From: Robiginitomaculum sp. | GTDB lineage: Bacteria > Pseudomonadota > Alphaproteobacteria > Caulobacterales > Maricaulaceae | NCBI GenBank assembly: GCA_002733605.1 | Contig: NVWK01000005.1 | Location: forward strand, 180,753-244,752 | Direction: 5' to 3' | DNA: 64,000 nt | Shown: positions 9,223 to 18,681 of the stretch, one piece after another | Layout: each line of letters starts with the position of its first letter | How positions within the stretch are numbered: position 1 is the stretch's first letter | Position numbers and translations under genes: made by a program | The notes under the pieces: model-generated | Told to the model about the DNA's origin: nothing | Databases searched by the model: none | The model's input: the letters and a program-made list of their open reading frames with translations, nothing else

Positions 9223-10742
9223 ATCATTCTCCTTGTTGATTTTTTTTGCTTTGAAGACGACGCAATCGTCGTCCACTGAAGATCATCGAGCGGCCACATT
9301 GGCCGTTTGATTTTGGTATAGGGCAATGCACCCAATTGAGAGTTGAGCGCGCCCGGTGCGTCGCAATACAAAATGTCTGTAGCGGGATCGTCCACGAGCG
9401 GTGCGAAAAGCGTGTAAAAATGCTGGGAGGATTTGATGACCAAAACTTTCTTTGATGCGGGGTCAATCCCGAGTTCGCTAAACACATCAGGACTAAAGAC
9501 TTGCTGGCGAATGGAGTTAAGAACAATATCAATACCATCAACACGCACCGCCACACTTGGGCCAAGTGCCTCGGGGCGGCCCGGTTCAAGACCTTGTTGG
9601 GTAGGGACTTCACAGACAGCCAAAACATGGGCGTGCACATGTAAAGAAGGGCCGGACATCTCACCGTGTTTGCCGCCAATATCAAGGGTGAGGCTTGCGC
9701 CTATACCCGCCTTCATAACCAGAGAAACCGTTTCAGGATCGCAAATCATGGCAAGGGCGGCGTTGTCTATATTGCGCTCTAACATGGCCTGTAGGATAAA
9801 GGTTGCGTCTCCGGGCGCGCCGCCGCCTGCATTATCGGAACTGTCCGCAATCACAATCGGATGAGCTGGGAGAGAAAGCGCTTTATCAAGGGCTTGGTCG
9901 ATCCCTAGAGATTTGTCATAAACGCCCGTGCGAAGAGAGAAAAATTCCTGCGCTAACTCTTGCGCGATACACTGTGTGTTTTCACGCACACCATTCGTCA
10001 CGATCAAAACACCTGCCCCTGTATCTGCCGTATCCGACCAAGGGAAACTGTGGGCGAGGGAAATGGAGAGAATGCCGTTACGACCCTCCATAGCTTTAAT
10101 CTTGCGGACAAAACTCTTCATAGGATCATGCGTTGTAAAAAACTTGCTCAACATCGCAATGGGATGAAAGCTCATAACCGGTACAATATTTTTCTCCGCT
10201 GTATCTTGTATAAGTGTGTAGAGATCGCGCGCTCTCTCGGGAAAATCTGTGTGCGGATATTCCTTACACGTCATCAAAATGGTCGCGGCTTCTAGCATTG
10301 CAGGCGAAATATTACAGTGCAAATCCAGCTCACAGCCTATCGGTGTTTCGGAGCCTACAATCGCGCGTATACGGGCCAACACATCGCCCTCGCAATCATC
10401 GTACCCTTCCGCCATTTGCGCTCCATGCATAAACAAGAGCACCATATCCACGGGCAAAGCCGAACGAAGGTCGCCAAGAATTTCATCGCGCAAGTCTTCG
10501 TAATCCTGCTTACGTGTAGGCGCGCCGGGCTGTGCGCTCGCGGCGAGACTTATGAGGGGCGCATGACCCCGCTCATTGGCGATTTTAATGAAATCACTAT
10601 AGCCCATCCATACTTTTTCAGGATCACGGCCAGGTTCATTCTGCGGCGTGTACAGCAAGCATTCCCCAAAGCTGTCCCGTGTCGTTGGGATCGGTGAAAA
10701 ACTATTGGTTTCGTGTTCTAACGCAGCAATGAATGTTCTCAT
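9219..10742 (-). CDS. M81 family metallopeptidase (MlrC-like), copy 1
   Basis: A 507-residue protein of the M81 family, whose named member MlrC hydrolyses linearised microcystin peptides. The start is ATG 10742 (MRTFIAALEHETNSF), where similarity begins; the longer reading has no support. Likely zinc and active-site residues are E11 in ETNSF, H106 in MHGA, D140 and H142 in LDLH, and H164 in PHTD, in the family order. A second conserved block, ADSSDNAGGGAPGD, marks the C-terminal half. There is no signal peptide, so it should be cytoplasmic. It is translationally coupled to the following TonB receptor. A paralogue lies about 5 kb upstream in the same transcription direction. Confidence 0.88.
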   Translation of the reverse strand: MRTFIAALEHETNSFSPIPTTRDSFGECLLYTPQNEPGRDPEKVWMGYSDFIKIANERGHAPLISLAASAQPGAPTRKQDYEDLRDEILGDLRSALPVDMVLLFMHGAQMAEGYDDCEGDVLARIRAIVGSETPIGCELDLHCNISPAMLEAATILMTCKEYPHTDFPERARDLYTLIQDTAEKNIVPVMSFHPIAMLSKFFTTHDPMKSFVRKIKAMEGRNGILSISLAHSFPWSDTADTGAGVLIVTNGVRENTQCIAQELAQEFFSLRTGVYDKSLGIDQALDKALSLPAHPIVIADSSDNAGGGAPGDATFILQAMLERNIDNAALAMICDPETVSLVMKAGIGASLTLDIGGKHGEMSGPSLHVHAHVLAVCEVPTQQGLEPGRPEALGPSVAVRVDGIDIVLNSIRQQVFSPDVFSELGIDPASKKVLVIKSSQHFYTLFAPLVDDPATDILYCDAPGALNSQLGALPYTKIKRPMWPLDDLQWTTIASSSKQKKSTRRMI

Positions 10743-10989
10743 AGGTGCGCCCCCTCGCCCTTTAGCGAGTAAAACCGGCCGCAGAAACACATAATATTTA
10801 TGCCTGTCCACGTGGGAAATCGAAGGACGTCCCTACGACCGATAAGAGGTGCAAGACACACGATACAGGACGCCAAAACTTGCGTGTAAACATTCTGTAA
10901 AATTACGACCATCGTATCTAAATCTCCCCTGACACTACAGACGAGAGACAAATAGATATGCCCAACCTTAATTCGTTAGAAAAATGAAA

Positions 10990-13443
10990 TTAGAATGTCT
11001 TGGAAATCCCAAAGCCGACAAGACGCGGCGCAGAAATTTCTGCGGCCTGTGTCGTTACAGGCGTAATAATATGGGTGTCATTAAACAAATTCTCTGCGAA
11101 CATGTAAAATCGGGTGGCGTTTGGCAACTCGATTCCCGCCTTTACATCAAAGAGGGTATAATCATCCAATTGGACAACAAAATCCCCGAGGAAACGGTCA
11201 AGCACCAACGTATAATTCACATTCAAAACCAAGTCGGCTTTACCCCCCAAAATGGATGTATGGATATCCGCTCCAAAAGCGGCAGTGTGATGGGGAATGC
11301 CAAATTTTCGGAAACCGGAAATATCCCCAAACGTGGAATTAGGCACATCGGTTGTGCGCGCATCCAAATACCCGTAATGGGCCTCAACCTCCAGCCAGCG
11401 GGTCAATCGCCCTGTGATATCAATCTCAAGCCCGTTCGTTCTTGCCCTGCCTTCATTGACGAACTCACCAAAAGGCGAATTACCGGACTGGTATTGGAAA
11501 TTATTCTGATCAAGCCGGAATATGGCCGCATTCACCAACAAACGCCTGTCCAGCCATTCACTATGGATACCTGCCTCATAATTAATTGCCGTCGAAGGGC
11601 CAAACGCCTCTAGAAGGTTCGAGGCCCGTCGTGCATTAATACCGCCCGATTGATACCCTGTTGTCAGTTTCGCATACGCCATTATGCTGTCGTTCAGATC
11701 ATAACCAAGACTGATCGCAGGAGAGAATTTATTGTAGGCGGTATCATATTCTAAATTTGGCGTGGCAATGGTTCCGCCGTTAATCGGGTCTATCGTTTCC
11801 GCGTCTGTAGATTTTCCGCTCCGTTGCTCGTCCGAATACCGCAAAGACGTGTTGAGGGTTAATTTATCAGAGATATCGTAGCTGAGATCCACAAAGGCTG
11901 CGCCCATCTGAATACCGCCTTCGCTACTGCCTTCAAAAGTTGTCTGCCCAATGCCCAGAAACCCCTGAAGGGTATGAGATGTTTTATGCTGTCTGTCCTC
12001 AAAATAACTTATGCCCGCCAACCATTGCACGGGGCCATGGCTTGTGGATTTAGCAATAAGGTCAATAGATTTTTGCTTCGCCTTTAACCCACGATATTGT
12101 TCCCCAACTTGAAACTCGCCCGTATTTTCATCTATAATTAAATTGTTGAAATCCGAAAGTGTGCGCGATTTCGTATTCGCTATGCCCGCAATAAGGCGAA
12201 GCTCTACCCCATCTATGCCGTTCCATGCTATATTGGCATTCAGGCGCTCAATATCGCGCGCCAAAAACCCGTCCGTCGTCGTATAACTTGTATGTTGCAA
12301 ATCATTTGTGATCGGAACCGCAATCACAGGCCCTTTGTCCTCATTGCTTTTTTCATAGCTGAACAGAGCATCCAAATTCGTGGAGGGTTGATAGCGCACA
12401 CGAATACGACCCGCAAGGGTGCGGCTACCCCGATCCGTTTTATTCGGGTTTATATTCGTGTAATAACTATCGCGTTCCTGATAATAACCAGAGACGCGCA
12501 CAGACAAAACATCGTTCACAGGCATATTCACATACCCATCGACTAACCGTGACGCATACTCCCCTATTTCCGCCCGAAACGCCGCACTTTGTTGATCGCG
12601 TGGACGGGCAGATTGCGCCACAATCGCACCGCCAACCGTGTTGCGCCCATACAAACCGCCTTGTGGCCCTTTCAGGATTTCAATACGCTCCATATCATAA
12701 AATAAAAGCGGGATACGAGAGCCCGCAAGATAGGTATAAACCCCGTCATAATAGAGGCCAATACCCGTATCTGTGCGAGTGCCCGACCCGTTCGTTGCCG
12801 TCCCCGTCCCCCGAATAAATACATTCATGTCTGCACCCGGCCTGTCTTCCACTAATGCATTGGCTGTACGGTAGACGATGTCTTCAACACCGTTTACACG
12901 CGCGGCCTCCAGTTTTTCTGCATTAAATGAAGCCACACTGCCTGGATGATCATGTAGCCGCTCCAGACGTCTGCGCGCTGTGACAACAATCATATCCTTC
13001 ACGAGGATAGGCTCAGGTTTGGCAATCGGCGTTGAAGCACGGATTTTCGGTTTGCGTTTCAATTTTTGGGTGGGTACGGGACTTTGAGGCTGAACGGGTT
13101 TTAGGCGTAGAACCACAATGTCTTGCGCGACAAATTCTGCGCGCACATTGCTCCCTTCCAACAATGTGTTCAAACCATCAACATAGGATAGTTCCCCTGA
13201 AAGGGCTTTCGTATTGATCCCTGCAAGAATACGTGATTGGAACAGAAATTGTAGCCCTGTCTGCTTGGCAAAAACTTCAATCGCGTCGGCACCTGAACTC
13301 GCAGGGATATTAAATTGCACCGTGCGATTTCCATATTCTGCGGCCAATGCACTCTGACCAAGAGCAACTGCAAACAAGGATGATAACAACACAGGCCGAA
13401 GGCTTAACGCCCATCTCTGCCTGTATGTTGTCCTCAGTCGCAT
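10990..13443 (-). CDS. TonB-dependent receptor with STN signalling domain (FecA-type transducer)
   Basis: An 817-residue outer-membrane receptor. A signal peptide (about 1-34, ending ALAA) precedes an STN domain at about 40-110 (QFNIPASSGADAIEVFAKQT), which in FecA-like transducers contacts FecR in the periplasm. The plug starts near VVTARRR, and the barrel runs to the C-terminal GFGISKTF with the expected terminal phenylalanine. A proline/lysine-rich linker joins the STN domain and plug. It lies directly downstream of fecR and sigma-factor genes, the classic order for surface signalling. Ligand binding should therefore induce transcription of this locus. Given the peptidases on both sides, the ligand is more likely a peptide-like compound than ferric citrate, but a siderophore cannot be excluded. 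Confidence 0.93.
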   Translation of the reverse strand: MRLRTTYRQRWALSLRPVLLSSLFAVALGQSALAAEYGNRTVQFNIPASSGADAIEVFAKQTGLQFLFQSRILAGINTKALSGELSYVDGLNTLLEGSNVRAEFVAQDIVVLRLKPVQPQSPVPTQKLKRKPKIRASTPIAKPEPILVKDMIVVTARRRLERLHDHPGSVASFNAEKLEAARVNGVEDIVYRTANALVEDRPGADMNVFIRGTGTATNGSGTRTDTGIGLYYDGVYTYLAGSRIPLLFYDMERIEILKGPQGGLYGRNTVGGAIVAQSARPRDQQSAAFRAEIGEYASRLVDGYVNMPVNDVLSVRVSGYYQERDSYYTNINPNKTDRGSRTLAGRIRVRYQPSTNLDALFSYEKSNEDKGPVIAVPITNDLQHTSYTTTDGFLARDIERLNANIAWNGIDGVELRLIAGIANTKSRTLSDFNNLIIDENTGEFQVGEQYRGLKAKQKSIDLIAKSTSHGPVQWLAGISYFEDRQHKTSHTLQGFLGIGQTTFEGSSEGGIQMGAAFVDLSYDISDKLTLNTSLRYSDEQRSGKSTDAETIDPINGGTIATPNLEYDTAYNKFSPAISLGYDLNDSIMAYAKLTTGYQSGGINARRASNLLEAFGPSTAINYEAGIHSEWLDRRLLVNAAIFRLDQNNFQYQSGNSPFGEFVNEGRARTNGLEIDITGRLTRWLEVEAHYGYLDARTTDVPNSTFGDISGFRKFGIPHHTAAFGADIHTSILGGKADLVLNVNYTLVLDRFLGDFVVQLDDYTLFDVKAGIELPNATRFYMFAENLFNDTHIITPVTTQAAEISAPRLVGFGISKTF

Positions 13444-13533
13444 CCCAAAACATCCCTATAAAATGCCTTGAAAATCAGACATAAAATTTATGGGTATAGA
13501 GGGCAGGTTATGATGTCAATCAAGGGAAGCGGC

Positions 13534-14532
13534 TTAGCGCGCCACGATTAAATGCTTGCCATCGCTTTGCACTTCCACATCAACAGGCATAGCAAGTTCC
13601 AACGTGGTCAGGATTTCAGGGATACGATTAATCGCGAATGTACCACTGATTTCAAGGTTCTTCACGGCCTCGTCTTCGATAATAACATCAAGGCGCGCAT
13701 AGCGGTTTATTTGCGTCGCCATATCGGATAACTTGGTATCTCTGAACACAAAGTTTCCATTCTTCCAAGCAATCGCTTGTTCTAAAACAAACGCGTTTTC
13801 CGTGCTCAACTCACCATTTACATCAAGGTTTGCACCCTGATCAACCGCAAGAATCAGTGTATTGGGCGTAGCTAACCCGCTTACTTCGACACGCCCGTGT
13901 TCGACAAATACCTGCGTGCCAGCCTCTTGTCGATATACATTAAACCGTGTCCCAAGCACCGTCACTCGTCCGCCACCAAAACCAACGGTAAAGGGACGCG
14001 TTTCGTCACGAACCACATCGAAAAAGGCCTCGCCGCGCTCCAAAATCACTTTGCGTGTACCCTGGTTAAACATCGCGCGTACACTTGTATCCGTATTCAA
14101 TGTAATCTCGGAACCATCCGCGAGTGTAACCGTGCGGGTTTCCCCGTGCCCTGTCGTATACGCATATTCGACAGGCGATTGCTCACCCAGCACAGTGTTC
14201 AACATCGGCATGCCAACAAAGGCTACGATAAGAACAGCGGCAGCCGCCAGTGAAGATGCCAGCCACTTAAACCCTGTTTTCCTATCGTTATTGGCATGTA
14301 GAGTTTGCGGCAAAGCCTTGGCAGATAATGTTTCCAATACAGATGTATCCAGCCCGTCTACTTCGCCCCATGTCACACAGATGTCCTCATAGGCCGTTTT
14401 ATGTGCCTCGGACTCTGATAACCAAATGATAAAACCTGCGCGCTCAGCTTCGCTCACATCGTCTGCCATCAATCGAGCAAACCATGTGCTCGCAGCGTTG
14501 AGCGCTTTATTGTTATCTACCTGGGTTGTCAT
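13534..14532 (-). CDS. FecR-type anti-sigma/sigma-regulator membrane protein
   Basis: A 332-residue FecR homologue. The N-terminal cytoplasmic part (about 10-55, ASTWFARLMADDVSEAE) matches the DUF4880 sigma-binding region. A single membrane helix lies at about 90-112. The periplasmic FecR domain covers about 125-225 (TRTVTLADGSEITLNTDT, GTRFNVYR), and a C-terminal secretin/TonB short-domain-like region ends the protein (about 262-332). It should hold or activate the adjacent ECF sigma factor and receive the signal from the STN domain of the following receptor. The order is sigma, fecR, receptor on the minus strand, with gaps of about 100 and 90 bases. Confidence 0.93.
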   Translation of the reverse strand: MTTQVDNNKALNAASTWFARLMADDVSEAERAGFIIWLSESEAHKTAYEDICVTWGEVDGLDTSVLETLSAKALPQTLHANNDRKTGFKWLASSLAAAAVLIVAFVGMPMLNTVLGEQSPVEYAYTTGHGETRTVTLADGSEITLNTDTSVRAMFNQGTRKVILERGEAFFDVVRDETRPFTVGFGGGRVTVLGTRFNVYRQEAGTQVFVEHGRVEVSGLATPNTLILAVDQGANLDVNGELSTENAFVLEQAIAWKNGNFVFRDTKLSDMATQINRYARLDVIIEDEAVKNLEISGTFAINRIPEILTTLELAMPVDVEVQSDGKHLIVAR

Positions 14533-14638
14533 ATTCGTCTTTGTTTGGCCTTGTCCATATTTCTGGCGGTTTCAATTTCACTGATATATACCTTAATAGA
14601 CGTAAAACTAGAAATTTCCCTACCTCTATAGCTGTACA

Positions 14639-15157
14639 TTACTTAAATTTTCTCATGCGTTCAGCACAAATGCGCACTGCCTTTGCAATATGCTTCTCTA
14701 CCATCTGGGTCGAAATACCCAATTGTTGTGCGATTTCACGTTGTGTGAACTGGTTGATACGGTGCAAAACAAACACTTGCTGACAGCGCGGCGGCAAGCC
14801 TTCAATGCACTCTAACAGGACACGCAACTGCTCTCTCACTATGGTTTGCTCTTCGGGGGATGTTTGCTCAATGACCAAATCCAGTGCACTTTGCGGGGTT
14901 TCTTCAAACTCCAAATGTTGCACATTATTTCGCACAGCACGGTAATGATCGATGACAAGGTTAGTAGCAATCCGGTATAGGAATCCACGCAAGTTCTGCA
15001 CATGCCCTTTTTTCTGGGCGCGGTGCAATCGCAAATACGCTTCTTGCACAATATCATCGGCATCCGCAGTATTGGACAATTTCCCACGCACAAAGCGCCT
15101 GAGCGAGCGAACTTCGCGGCTATATAACTCGTCTATGCTTTTTGGGTTATCGTTCAC
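14639..15157 (-). CDS. FecI-family ECF RNA polymerase sigma factor
   Basis: A 172-residue ECF sigma factor. Region 2 (about 15-80) contains DADDIVQEAYLRLHRA and the -10-recognition helix RGFLYRIATNLVIDHYR. Region 4 (about 112-168) has the helix-turn-helix FTQREIAQQLGISTQMVEKH. It directs RNA polymerase to its own regulon when the downstream FecR/STN-receptor pair is engaged. It starts 48 bases after the M81 gene on the same strand, so it may be co-transcribed with the peptidase genes, which would make a feed-forward loop. Its target promoter sequence cannot be deduced here. Confidence 0.93.
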   Translation of the reverse strand: MNDNPKSIDELYSREVRSLRRFVRGKLSNTADADDIVQEAYLRLHRAQKKGHVQNLRGFLYRIATNLVIDHYRAVRNNVQHLEFEETPQSALDLVIEQTSPEEQTIVREQLRVLLECIEGLPPRCQQVFVLHRINQFTQREIAQQLGISTQMVEKHIAKAVRICAERMRKFK

Positions 15158-15205
15158 GTAGCGGGTCTTCGCCTCTCCTGTTAAGAATAATTCGCAAATA
15201 TGTTT

Positions 15206-16705
15206 TTAAGGCCATCGGGTCTCGGCGTCGAGAGGAAATACGGGACGCGGCAATCCTTTCCAATCTACACTGTGTAAATTCGGTGTGGCCAGACCCGGCA
15301 CATCTACATGAAAAATGTTTTCTTCCGCGATCATATGCATAAACCCTGCACGAAAATGCCCGCGCGATTTCACGACAATACATCGGGCCTGCGCAGGCGT
15401 CAGCCCGAAAAACTCAAGCGCATCCGCGCCAAATATTTGCTGCCGGATAGAAATAATGGCAATCGAAATTCCGCCCACTTCCAATAGGCATGATCGGCCA
15501 TAATATAATTTCTGACCATTACTAAGCCCCCGCGTACTGGTATAAGGTTCGTCAATAAGCTTCACGACTTTCGCCTGAGCCGTAAACGGCTTTGACCATT
15601 CCTGAGGATCGTCACGGGTAAAACGCGCCGTGAAACCATGACCTTCGCCGGCCTCCCATGCATCCTCGACCAAGGCCGGATCATAAACAATTCCGATTTG
15701 AATATCGGTCAACTTGGCGCTATGGAGCGCTCTTAAAAGTTCCGTTGTATTGCCACGTCCGCCTCCGCCAGGGTTATCCGCAACATCGGCAAGGATAATC
15801 GGGGTCTGCTTCATTTTAGCAAGCGCCACCGCCTCATCAATTGTGACAAGATCAACCGCATAGCGGTGCCTGTCTGCCCAACCTTCCTGTGCCAAACGGG
15901 TCGCGGTTACATCCGCAGCATGTTGATTTTCACGTGCCGTCACAATCACGGACAGCCCATTATGCCGACTATCGGCAAAGGCAAACCCCGATAGAATAGA
16001 GACACAGGCAATCGTATCATCAAGAGCCGCCTGCCCCCGTAAAACCAAATCCCCATAAGGTCGCCCCGCCCCCGTCAATTGCGACACTTGCGCGGTGACC
16101 AGTGGCAAGCGGATAAAACTGCTTACAGGTTTCATCCCCTCAAACATCTCAATCATCAAGCGCGCTGCGTCCGCAGAGCGTGCCACCATATCCAGATGTG
16201 GGTTGGTCTGAAACGAGATGAGAATATCCGTAGCTTCGACCATCTGCTCCGACACATTCGCGTGCAGATCGAGAGTGACAATCACAGGCACATCAGGCCC
16301 GACCACATCCCTGACAAGCGCAAAATACGGGCCGTCCATATCGTCTAGTTCGGTCGTTATGCCGGCCCCGTGCCCAATAATATAAACGCCGTCTAATGGC
16401 CCTGCCGCTTGCAAACGTGTCTTTATTTGCGCGCAAACATAGGCAAAAAAATCATGGTGACATGGGCCACTTGCCCCTGCTGCACCAAATAATATTGGCA
16501 CAACTTCCCAATCCGTATACGCAGACATAACCGCGCCAAAGCCTTTACCGTCCCGGCCAATTTGTGCATTCACATAGCTAAGATCCAACATAGCCGCACC
16601 TTCCGCGTATGTCAGGCTTTCAAAATCTGCGCGGGTGCACACAGGCGCAAATGAATTGCTCTCCAGTGCCAATCCGAGAACAGCAATGCGTTTTTTCGGG
16701 ACCAT
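15206..16705 (-). CDS. M81 family metallopeptidase (MlrC-like), copy 2
   Basis: A 499-residue M81 protein, start ATG 16705 (MVPKKRIAVLGLALESNSF), two bases after the stop of the upstream serine hydrolase. Probable metal and active-site residues are E15 (ESNSF), H112 (GHGA), D146 and H148 (LDLH) and H170 (NPHLD), the same pattern as copy 1. The conserved glycine-rich block DNPGGGGRGNTTE lies in the second half. No signal peptide is seen, so it acts in the cytoplasm after import. It is clearly diverged from copy 1 (different motif neighbours throughout), so the two probably act on different peptides or steps rather than being a recent duplication. Confidence 0.88.
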   Translation of the reverse strand: MVPKKRIAVLGLALESNSFAPVCTRADFESLTYAEGAAMLDLSYVNAQIGRDGKGFGAVMSAYTDWEVVPILFGAAGASGPCHHDFFAYVCAQIKTRLQAAGPLDGVYIIGHGAGITTELDDMDGPYFALVRDVVGPDVPVIVTLDLHANVSEQMVEATDILISFQTNPHLDMVARSADAARLMIEMFEGMKPVSSFIRLPLVTAQVSQLTGAGRPYGDLVLRGQAALDDTIACVSILSGFAFADSRHNGLSVIVTARENQHAADVTATRLAQEGWADRHRYAVDLVTIDEAVALAKMKQTPIILADVADNPGGGGRGNTTELLRALHSAKLTDIQIGIVYDPALVEDAWEAGEGHGFTARFTRDDPQEWSKPFTAQAKVVKLIDEPYTSTRGLSNGQKLYYGRSCLLEVGGISIAIISIRQQIFGADALEFFGLTPAQARCIVVKSRGHFRAGFMHMIAEENIFHVDVPGLATPNLHSVDWKGLPRPVFPLDAETRWP

Positions 16706-16707
16706 AC

Positions 16708-18681
16708 TCACGGAATAAAGAACCCGATCAAGTGCACATTGGCGAGCGCATAAATCATCAGAACACCGCCAATTGCAAGTGCCAGAAGATGAAACCGCCA
16801 ACCCGTGTTTAATACACTTGCCGTTACCGTTTTATCCCGCCATGCCATGACACTGGCCGCGATCATAACCAAGCCTGAAACTGCCGTTAAATTGGTCAAT
16901 ACTGCCAACGCCCACAATCGCCATGTCCCGCCTTCATAAACATAATATTCGATATCTCTAGCCGAACGGAAGTTTAATGTCGCCAGCATCCACATCAATA
17001 TGAATGCCACCACGACCAAGAGTGAAGCCCGCAATGCCCATTTTGTCGCGCGCGTTTGACGAGTCGTCGACCAAAGCTTCAACACAAGTCCGCTTAGAGA
17101 CAGACACAGCCCAATCAGAAACATGCTCTTGAGTGTGTGCGAACTTTTGCGTGTAGGCACAGGTGTCCAAGCCTGTGCAGTTGAGCGCAGCATACGCGTG
17201 ACTTTTCCGTCTTTGCCGCGTTCAAAGGCAAATGTACGATTAGGGTGGTCACCGCGCTGGAACACGTCCGGGGCAATGGGACGATACAGATCGGAACCAT
17301 TAATTGACAAACCACCGCCGTCAGGATGCACTTTCACATCCATCATATGCGCGCCAGCAAATAAAAGTTGCCCACCTTCCAACATGGTTGTCTGGTCGCG
17401 GCGCTCTACTTTGTAATGCCCAACATAGGGCGCGAGGGTTTCAGGCGTAGAGGCAATCGCAGGGGTATTCGGGAAACCGACAAACTCTTTCAAGAAACTC
17501 CAATAGAATTTGGCTGCGCGATTGGGCGAGATAAGCACTTCATCTTCCGGCACTTTATCGCCGATCATGCGCTTGAATTTATCCGCCCCCCCCACTTTGT
17601 TACGAGTGGATGTGATGGAAAAAAATACGCCCGTATTCAGTTCAGGTAGCATCAAAACATAAGAGGTGAAGCCTGCCAACCCGCATCCATGTTGAATGAT
17701 TTTTTGGCCATTAAGTTCCTCTAAAAAGAACTGAACCCCGATCGCGCCGAGCGCCGGATGATTACGGCTATAGGGCGTATGCATGGTTTTGAATGAGGCT
17801 GGCGTAATCAAGGGCAGAGTGCTGGAATGCCCCCCGTCCATATGCGCTGTTATAAATTTCGCCATGTCTTCCGCCGTTGAATACAGGCCACCGGAAGGTG
17901 CATAAACGGGATGTTTGGCCACAATCGGCATGGCCTCATAATGACCGTCTTTATAACGGGCATAAGGCTGGGCCGTGCCTTCGGGTACAGGGGGGTTATC
18001 ATTGAAAACCGTACGCGACATGCCAAGTGGCTCAAATATATTTTCCGTCAGATACTCTTTCAGGGTCATCCCTGTCAAATCTTCGATGACCACACCCTGC
18101 AATGCCGTATTGGCATTGGAGTACACAGACAATGTCCCGGGCTCTCGCACTTGATTAGGGATAAGGCGTTTTACAATCTTGGCAGAACTTGGCGTCGGAA
18201 CAACTGTACGGGTGCCCGCGTTAAAATACTGATCTTCAAATCCACCACGGTGCGTGGTTAAATCGCGGAACGTAATTTCACGTCCCTTAAAGTTCGGCAA
18301 TTTGATCCGCGTAATATAATCATTTACCGGATCATCCAAGGATTTAATCAGCCCTTGATCAACCAATTGCATCAAAGCTGTCGCCACGTAAAGCTTGGTG
18401 GTTGAACATACCCTCACGCGTGTATTCGCGGGATCCATCGGTGTTTGCGTCGCGATATCTGCGTAGCCATAGCCGCGCGAAAATACCAATTTTCCGTCCT
18501 GTACTACTGCTAAAGCGGCGGCAGAAAACTTGCCATCTTCATACGCAGTCATAAATTCGCGGTCAGCCCATGCTTCTATGTTCTCAACGCTCAAAGATTT
18601 TGGGGATTGTGCCCGAGCTGATTGAGCTAAGCTCGCGACAAAGAGCAAACACATCAAAACAATTATTTTAGGGAGTTTCAT
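16708..18681 (-). CDS. S12-family serine hydrolase with C-terminal four-helix membrane domain
   Basis: A 657-residue protein from ATG 18681; a TTG seven codons upstream is weaker. A signal peptide (1-24, ending ARAQ) exports it. The penicillin-binding/beta-lactamase-like domain has S93-T-T-K96, Y187-S-N189 and an HGCG block at 331-334 in place of the common HTGG or HAGG. A beta-rich segment follows, and then about four transmembrane helices from residue ~515 to the end, so the catalytic domain is tethered on the outer face of the inner membrane. It overlaps the upstream S9 peptidase gene by 14 bases and is followed two bases later by the M81 gene. Peptidase or esterase action on peptides is inferred. 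Confidence 0.85.
   Translation of the reverse strand: MKLPKIIVLMCLLFVASLAQSARAQSPKSLSVENIEAWADREFMTAYEDGKFSAAALAVVQDGKLVFSRGYGYADIATQTPMDPANTRVRVCSTTKLYVATALMQLVDQGLIKSLDDPVNDYITRIKLPNFKGREITFRDLTTHRGGFEDQYFNAGTRTVVPTPSSAKIVKRLIPNQVREPGTLSVYSNANTALQGVVIEDLTGMTLKEYLTENIFEPLGMSRTVFNDNPPVPEGTAQPYARYKDGHYEAMPIVAKHPVYAPSGGLYSTAEDMAKFITAHMDGGHSSTLPLITPASFKTMHTPYSRNHPALGAIGVQFFLEELNGQKIIQHGCGLAGFTSYVLMLPELNTGVFFSITSTRNKVGGADKFKRMIGDKVPEDEVLISPNRAAKFYWSFLKEFVGFPNTPAIASTPETLAPYVGHYKVERRDQTTMLEGGQLLFAGAHMMDVKVHPDGGGLSINGSDLYRPIAPDVFQRGDHPNRTFAFERGKDGKVTRMLRSTAQAWTPVPTRKSSHTLKSMFLIGLCLSLSGLVLKLWSTTRQTRATKWALRASLLVVVAFILMWMLATLNFRSARDIEYYVYEGGTWRLWALAVLTNLTAVSGLVMIAASVMAWRDKTVTASVLNTGWRFHLLALAIGGVLMIYALANVHLIGFFIP

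Noticed and set aside
10743..10989. Separate gene or RNA between the STN receptor and the first M81 gene
   Set aside because: The minus-strand frame here is only an upstream extension without motifs; it is best seen as a promoter/leader region.
10984..11613. A 209-codon open frame antisense to the STN-type TonB receptor
   Set aside because: The receptor on the other strand has clear barrel features through this region; the antisense translation shows no recognisable motifs.
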